9,146 bases of DNA from an uncultured Xanthobacteraceae bacterium. Its GTDB lineage: Bacteria; Pseudomonadota; Alphaproteobacteria; Rhizobiales; Xanthobacteraceae. The notes beneath the pieces are model-generated. The model was not told where the DNA came from. It ran no database searches and worked only from the letters and a program-made list of their open reading frames with translations. Position numbers and translations under genes: made by a program. The stretch is taken from contig CATPBC010000332.1 of NCBI GenBank assembly GCA_955652195.1, forward strand, positions 1 through 9,146, in the 5' to 3' direction. Positions 6,228-9,146 of this stretch are shown here, piece by piece; positions within the stretch are counted from its first letter, which is position 1, and every line of letters begins with the position of its first letter.

Positions 6228-6282
6228 ATCGGCGCCCTAACGGCACCGATCGCGTTGACAGGCGTGGTGCGCGTTCGCGCCA
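6228..6282 (+). other. Two stem-loops downstream of pal
   Basis: ATCGGCGCC (6228-6236) pairs with GGCACCGAT (6242-6250) with one mismatch and a 5-base loop. TGGTGCG (6265-6271) pairs with CGCGCCA (6276-6282) with one G-T pair and a CGTT loop. The first begins 30 bases after the pal stop. Neither is followed by a T-run, so a classic intrinsic terminator is not supported. 3'-end protection, attenuation or Rho-linked termination are possible. Confidence 0.5.
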
Positions 6283-6375
6283 GCGTTCAACAATCCCGCC
6301 CCAGCATTGCAGTCACAATTTGGACGCAGGACGCGCTATGTTAGGGCAGGGCAAACCACCGAAAAGTCGAAAGCG

Positions 6376-7464
6376 ATGATCCGCTTAGCTTCGTTGCTCG
6401 CCATGATGGGCGCGCTGTGGGCCGGTGCCGCGCAGGCGCAGCACTCGGAGGCGGACCTCGTTACGCGCATCGATCGCTTGCAGGCGCAGGTGCGCGAGCT
6501 CACCGGCACGGTCGAGGAATTGCAATACCGCAATCAGCAGCTCGAGCAGGAAGTTCAGCGCCTTCGCGGCGCTGGCGCGACGCTACCGGGCTCGCCGCAG
6601 CCGACCGCACAGTATTCTGCGCCGCCGCCGCGTTATTCGTCGCCGCAATACCCGCCGGCCGCCGCGCCATACCCGTCAGGCGGTCAAGCGCCGGGAGCGA
6701 TCGCAGCCGCGCCGCCGTCGTCAGCTTCACCGTCAGCTTCGCCATCAACTTTGCCACCAGCTTCGCCATCATCGGCGCCGATCATTGCCGGGGAGACGAG
6801 TTCGCCGCCCGCGCGGCGCGGCGATGCGTTCGACCCGGCGCGCGACCCAACTGCGCCCGGAGCGCCGCGGCCGCTCGGCAGCAGCACCGATGCCAACGAG
6901 CCGCCGCCCCCGGTACCTACAGTCCCGACGCCCCGCCAACCCGGCGCGCCGCTTGACCTTTCGAGCCTCTCGGCGCCTGCCACCGGCAGCCTCACTGCAT
7001 CGGCGGGCGGCGACTTGCCGCCGCCGCCTGCGGTCAACCCCAGCGGCACCGGCGCGATGCAAGCGGCGCTACCGCCTAGCAACACGCCGAAGGACGAATA
7101 CGACCTGGCGTATGGCTATGTCTTGCACAAAGACTTTACGCTGGCGGTGCAGACGTTCCGCGACTTCTTACATAAATATCCGAGCGACCGGCTTGCTCCT
7201 GAGGCACAATACTGGCTCGGCGAGGGCCTGTTCCAGGACAAGCAGTATCGCGATGCCGCAGAGGCGTTTCTTACCGTCTCCACCAAATACGAGAACACGG
7301 CGCGAGCGCCGGACGCGCTGTTACGACTCGGCCAATCGCTCGCCGCATTGGGCGAAAAAGAAGCCGCTTGCGCGTCGCTTGGCGAGGTGTTGCGGAAATA
7401 TCCGCGCGCTTCGCTCAGCGTGAAGCAGAGCGTCGACCGTGAACAGAAGCGCACGCACTGCTGA
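6376..7464 (+). CDS. cpoB: CpoB (YbgF), periplasmic TPR protein of the Tol-Pal system
   Basis: CpoB coordinates peptidoglycan synthesis with outer-membrane constriction through contacts with TolA and PBP1B, as established in E. coli. The 362-residue product has a signal peptide (1-21, cleavage after AQA), then a coiled coil (about 24-65) of the type that trimerises YbgF. A very long Pro/Ala/Ser-rich low-complexity linker (about 66-236) follows, then a C-terminal TPR domain (about 239-350) with three repeats beginning near EYDLAYGYVL, PEAQYWLGEG and PDALLRLGQS. The E. coli protein is about 263 residues; the excess is the linker. I chose ATG 6376 because it opens directly on the signal peptide. 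An in-frame TTG at 6307 would put a hydrophilic extension before it. No strong ribosome binding site is visible. It overlaps tilS by 26 bases. Confidence 0.95.
   Translation: MIRLASLLAMMGALWAGAAQAQHSEADLVTRIDRLQAQVRELTGTVEELQYRNQQLEQEVQRLRGAGATLPGSPQPTAQYSAPPPRYSSPQYPPAAAPYPSGGQAPGAIAAAPPSSASPSASPSTLPPASPSSAPIIAGETSSPPARRGDAFDPARDPTAPGAPRPLGSSTDANEPPPPVPTVPTPRQPGAPLDLSSLSAPATGSLTASAGGDLPPPPAVNPSGTGAMQAALPPSNTPKDEYDLAYGYVLHKDFTLAVQTFRDFLHKYPSDRLAPEAQYWLGEGLFQDKQYRDAAEAFLTVSTKYENTARAPDALLRLGQSLAALGEKEAACASLGEVLRKYPRASLSVKQSVDREQKRTHC
6721..6780 (+). repeat. 12-base tandem repeat inside cpoB
   Basis: Five 12-base units run in frame: TCAGCTTCACCG, TCAGCTTCGCCA, TCAACTTTGCCA, CCAGCTTCGCCA and a diverged TCATCGGCGCCG. 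They encode SASP, SASP, STLP, PASP and SSAP (residues 116-135) in the CpoB linker. Because 12 is a multiple of three, copy-number changes would lengthen or shorten the linker without a frameshift. Confidence 0.8.
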
Positions 7465-8554
7465 TCAAGCTCTTCGCGACGACGAAGCGAACGCCTTATT
7501 CTCCGGTCTGGAAAATTCGCGCGGCCTCGTTCTTGCCGTTTCCGGCGGTGGCGACTCGACGGCGCTTCTCGTGCTTGCTGCGCGTTGGGCGAAGCGGCTC
7601 AAACGTGCGCCGAAGCTTATCGCGGTCACCATCGATCACGGATTGCGGCCCGAAGGAGCACGCGAAGCGGCGGCCGTGAAGCGGTTGGCCCGTCGCCTCG
7701 GGGTCGCACACCGCATTCTGCGCTGGCGCGGCACAAAACCAAAAACCGGATTGCAGGAGGCTGCGCGCAGCGTGCGCTATCGGCTGCTCGGGCAGGCTGC
7801 GGCAAAAGCTGGCTGCGCGCATATCCTGACCGCGCATACGCTCGACGACCAGGCCGAGACCGTGCTGTTTCGTTTGGCACGCGGTAGCGGGCTCGTCGGA
7901 TTGGCCGGCATGGCCCATGTCTCGCCGCTGCCTACGGGAGCGGACAGGATCGCCTTTCTGCTGCGGCCGCTGTTGCGCATTCCCAAGGCGCGACTGCTGG
8001 CGACATTGCGGGCCGCAGGTATTTCCCACAGCGAGGACCCGAGCAACCGCGATCCACGCTTTACCCGCTCACGGCTGCGGGAATTAATGCCGCATCTGGC
8101 GCGCGAAGGATTAAACGCCCACGGCCTGTCGCGATTCGCGGCGCGCATGCGGCGAGCGGACCGGGCCATTGAAGTTGCCGTCGGCGCCGCGCGCGATGTG
8201 CTGGCGCCGGAGCCATGGCCCGAGGGCGGTCCGGTCAGATTCGAGACGGCGCGATTTGCCAATTTGCCGGCCGAGGTGGCGCTGCGGCTTCTCGCCGGCG
8301 CCATCCTGCATGCCGGAAATGAGGGGCCGGTCGAGCTCGCCAAGCTCGAATCACTTTATGAAGCGATGCGCCAAACCGCTTCGCGGCTGCGCCGGACGCT
8401 TGCTGGCGCGCTCGTCACGCTCGACAGCGACTGGATCGTGGTCGAACGCGCTCCAGCTAGGCGGTTTGCGGCCCGTCGGGCCGCGTCTCGCCGCCGCACC
8501 GCAGCCATGTGGGCAGCCATGCCGAAACGCCGCAAGGAGAGATTTACGAAATAG
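7439..8554 (+). CDS. tilS: TilS, tRNA(Ile)-lysidine synthetase
   Basis: TilS ligates lysine to C34 of the CAU-anticodon isoleucine tRNA using ATP, which changes decoding from AUG to AUA and is essential. The 371-residue product has the N-type ATP-pyrophosphatase PP-loop SGGGDS (35-40), TIDHGLRPE (64-72), QEAARSVRYRLL (106-117), TAHTLDDQAETVLFRLARGSG (131-151, with the HTLDDQAET core) and the DPSNRDPRFTRSRLR-type segment (200-214). The E. coli enzyme is about 432 residues; the full C-terminal TilS domain seems absent or reduced. Instead there is a strongly basic tail (338-371, 13 Arg/Lys). The GTG at 7439 is the only reasonable start before the PP-loop. It lies within cpoB, overlapping by 26 bases in another frame, which suggests coupled translation. 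Confidence 0.95.
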   Translation: MNRSARTADQALRDDEANALFSGLENSRGLVLAVSGGGDSTALLVLAARWAKRLKRAPKLIAVTIDHGLRPEGAREAAAVKRLARRLGVAHRILRWRGTKPKTGLQEAARSVRYRLLGQAAAKAGCAHILTAHTLDDQAETVLFRLARGSGLVGLAGMAHVSPLPTGADRIAFLLRPLLRIPKARLLATLRAAGISHSEDPSNRDPRFTRSRLRELMPHLAREGLNAHGLSRFAARMRRADRAIEVAVGAARDVLAPEPWPEGGPVRFETARFANLPAEVALRLLAGAILHAGNEGPVELAKLESLYEAMRQTASRLRRTLAGALVTLDSDWIVVERAPARRFAARRAASRRRTAAMWAAMPKRRKERFTK

Positions 8555-8585
8555 CGTAATAAGGGCTGCTGCACGGCCGGTTCCC

Positions 8586-8614
8586 TTGGCAGGGCGCGTC
8601 CCGCTCCCTACATT
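8586..8614 (+). promoter_or_regulatory. Candidate ftsH promoter
   Basis: TTGGCA (8586-8591) and TACATT (8609-8614) are separated by 17 bases, matching the housekeeping consensus at 5 of 6 and 4 of 6 positions. The TTCCCTTGG context of the -35 and CCCTACATT of the -10 also loosely resemble heat-shock (RpoH) promoters, which would suit ftsH, but the match is imperfect. Transcription would start near 8620, giving a leader of about 80 bases. Confidence 0.45.
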
Positions 8615-8647
8615 GGCAGTAACAGGGGACGTGAAGCCGCCACGATT

Positions 8648-8678
8648 TGCGGGCACGGATCGCTCGCGGGTGTCCGCA
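8648..8678 (+). other. Stem-loop in ftsH leader
   Basis: TGCGGGCAC (8648-8656) pairs with GTGTCCGCA (8670-8678) over 9 bases with one G-T pair and a 13-base loop. It ends 13 bases before the ftsH Shine-Dalgarno (AAGGA, 8692-8696) and would lie in the 5' leader if the candidate promoter is real. It does not itself sequester the ribosome binding site. Confidence 0.4.
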
Positions 8679-8702
8679 TACGCCGCGGACCAAGGACAAG
8701 AG

Positions 8703-9146
8703 ATGAATGCCAATCTGCGCAATTTCGCCCTGTGGGTGATCATTGTCCTGCTCCTGCTTGCGCTTTTCACGCTGTTTCAGAATCCGGGTCAACGCACGAC
8801 CTCGCAGGACATTTCGTTCTCGCAGCTTCTGAGCGATGTCGATCAGGGGCGCGTGCGCGACGTGCTGATCCAGGGTCCGGAGATCCACGGCACTTACACC
8901 GACGGGCGCAGCTTTCAGACCTATGCGCCGAGCGACCCAAACCTGGTGCAGCGCCTCTACAATAAAGGTGTGCAGATCACCGCGCGTCCACTGTCGGACA
9001 ACGTGCCCTGGTTCGTTTCGCTGTTGATTTCGTGGCTGCCTTTTGTCGCGCTGATCGGCGTTTGGATTTTCCTGTCGCGGCAGATGCAAGGCGCTGGCGG
9101 CAAGGCGCTCGGCTTCGGCAAGAGCCGCGCCAAATTGCTCACCGAA
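8703..9146 (+). CDS. ftsH: FtsH, membrane-bound AAA+ zinc protease (3' end cut by window)
   Basis: FtsH is a hexameric inner-membrane ATP-dependent metalloprotease that degrades misfolded membrane proteins and regulatory substrates such as RpoH. Only the first 148 residues are inside the window, about a quarter of the usual 640 or so; the AAA+ and HExxH protease domains lie beyond the edge. Visible are a first membrane helix (about 8-25), the FtsH periplasmic domain (about 26-102, including ISFSQLLSDVDQGRVRDVLI) and a second helix (about 103-124). The segment after it, leading to GGKALGFGKSRAKLL, is the conserved lead-in to the ATPase domain. ATG 8703 is preceded by AAGGA at 8692-8696, six bases away. 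Location directly after tilS is the common arrangement in proteobacteria. There is no frameshift in the visible part. Confidence 0.96.
   Translation, partial: MNANLRNFALWVIIVLLLLALFTLFQNPGQRTTSQDISFSQLLSDVDQGRVRDVLIQGPEIHGTYTDGRSFQTYAPSDPNLVQRLYNKGVQITARPLSDNVPWFVSLLISWLPFVALIGVWIFLSRQMQGAGGKALGFGKSRAKLLTE

Noticed and set aside
6228..6250. Intrinsic terminator after pal
   Set aside because: The hairpin is good, but it is followed by CGCGTTGACA rather than a T-run; listed only as a stem-loop.
6255..6260. Perfect TTGACA between pal and cpoB
   Set aside because: No AT-rich -10 at 16-18 bases downstream, so a promoter cannot be supported from sequence alone.
6307..6375. Upstream TTG start for cpoB
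   Set aside because: It would place 23 hydrophilic residues before a well-formed signal peptide beginning at ATG 6376.
6425..7423. 332-codon plus-strand frame inside cpoB
   Set aside because: Extremely Arg-rich translation overlapping the confirmed cpoB frame with signal peptide and TPRs; out-of-frame shadow.

Overview
The window is a high-GC stretch of an alphaproteobacterial chromosome, most likely from the Hyphomicrobiales (Rhizobiales). The order ruvB - ybgC - tolQ - tolR - tolA - tolB - pal - cpoB(ybgF) - tilS - ftsH is, to my knowledge, characteristic of Bradyrhizobium/Rhodopseudomonas/Pseudolabrys-like genomes, and the TolA and Pal sequences are of the rhizobial type. The genus assignment is inference. 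All genes lie on the + strand. The window cuts ruvB at its 5' end and ftsH at its 3' end.

Layout. Positions 1-859 hold the end of ruvB (Holliday-junction branch migration). A small GFA/CENP-V-type zinc-binding protein gene (864-1244) and the acyl-CoA thioesterase gene ybgC (1249-1731) follow with almost no spacing. A non-coding stretch of about 296 bases carries a perfect CtrA-type box (TTAA-N7-TTAA) next to a GANTC site, plus stem-loops. Then tolQ, tolR and tolA are tightly packed (tolR/tolA overlap by 4 bases), with tolB 18 bases further on. A 209-base spacer with an exact CtrA half-site (TTAACCAT) and several inverted repeats precedes pal. Another 177-base spacer with two stem-loops precedes cpoB. 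tilS overlaps the end of cpoB by 26 bases. After a 148-base spacer with a plausible promoter and a leader hairpin, ftsH begins.

How the genes work together. TolQ-TolR form the proton-driven inner-membrane motor and TolA spans the periplasm. TolB and the lipoprotein Pal connect to the outer membrane and peptidoglycan, and CpoB couples this machine to cell-wall synthesis at division. YbgC is the usual cytoplasmic companion. RuvB (recombination), TilS (tRNA-Ile2 lysidine formation) and FtsH (membrane protease) are housekeeping neighbours.

This is a conserved core region. I found no defence system, mobile element, CRISPR array or clearly new system. The points worth following are cell-cycle-type regulatory motifs upstream of tolQ and pal, the GFA gene lodged between ruvB and ybgC, structured leaders in four intergenic regions, a Tat-like signal on TolB, a 12-base tandem repeat inside cpoB and an arginine-rich TilS tail.
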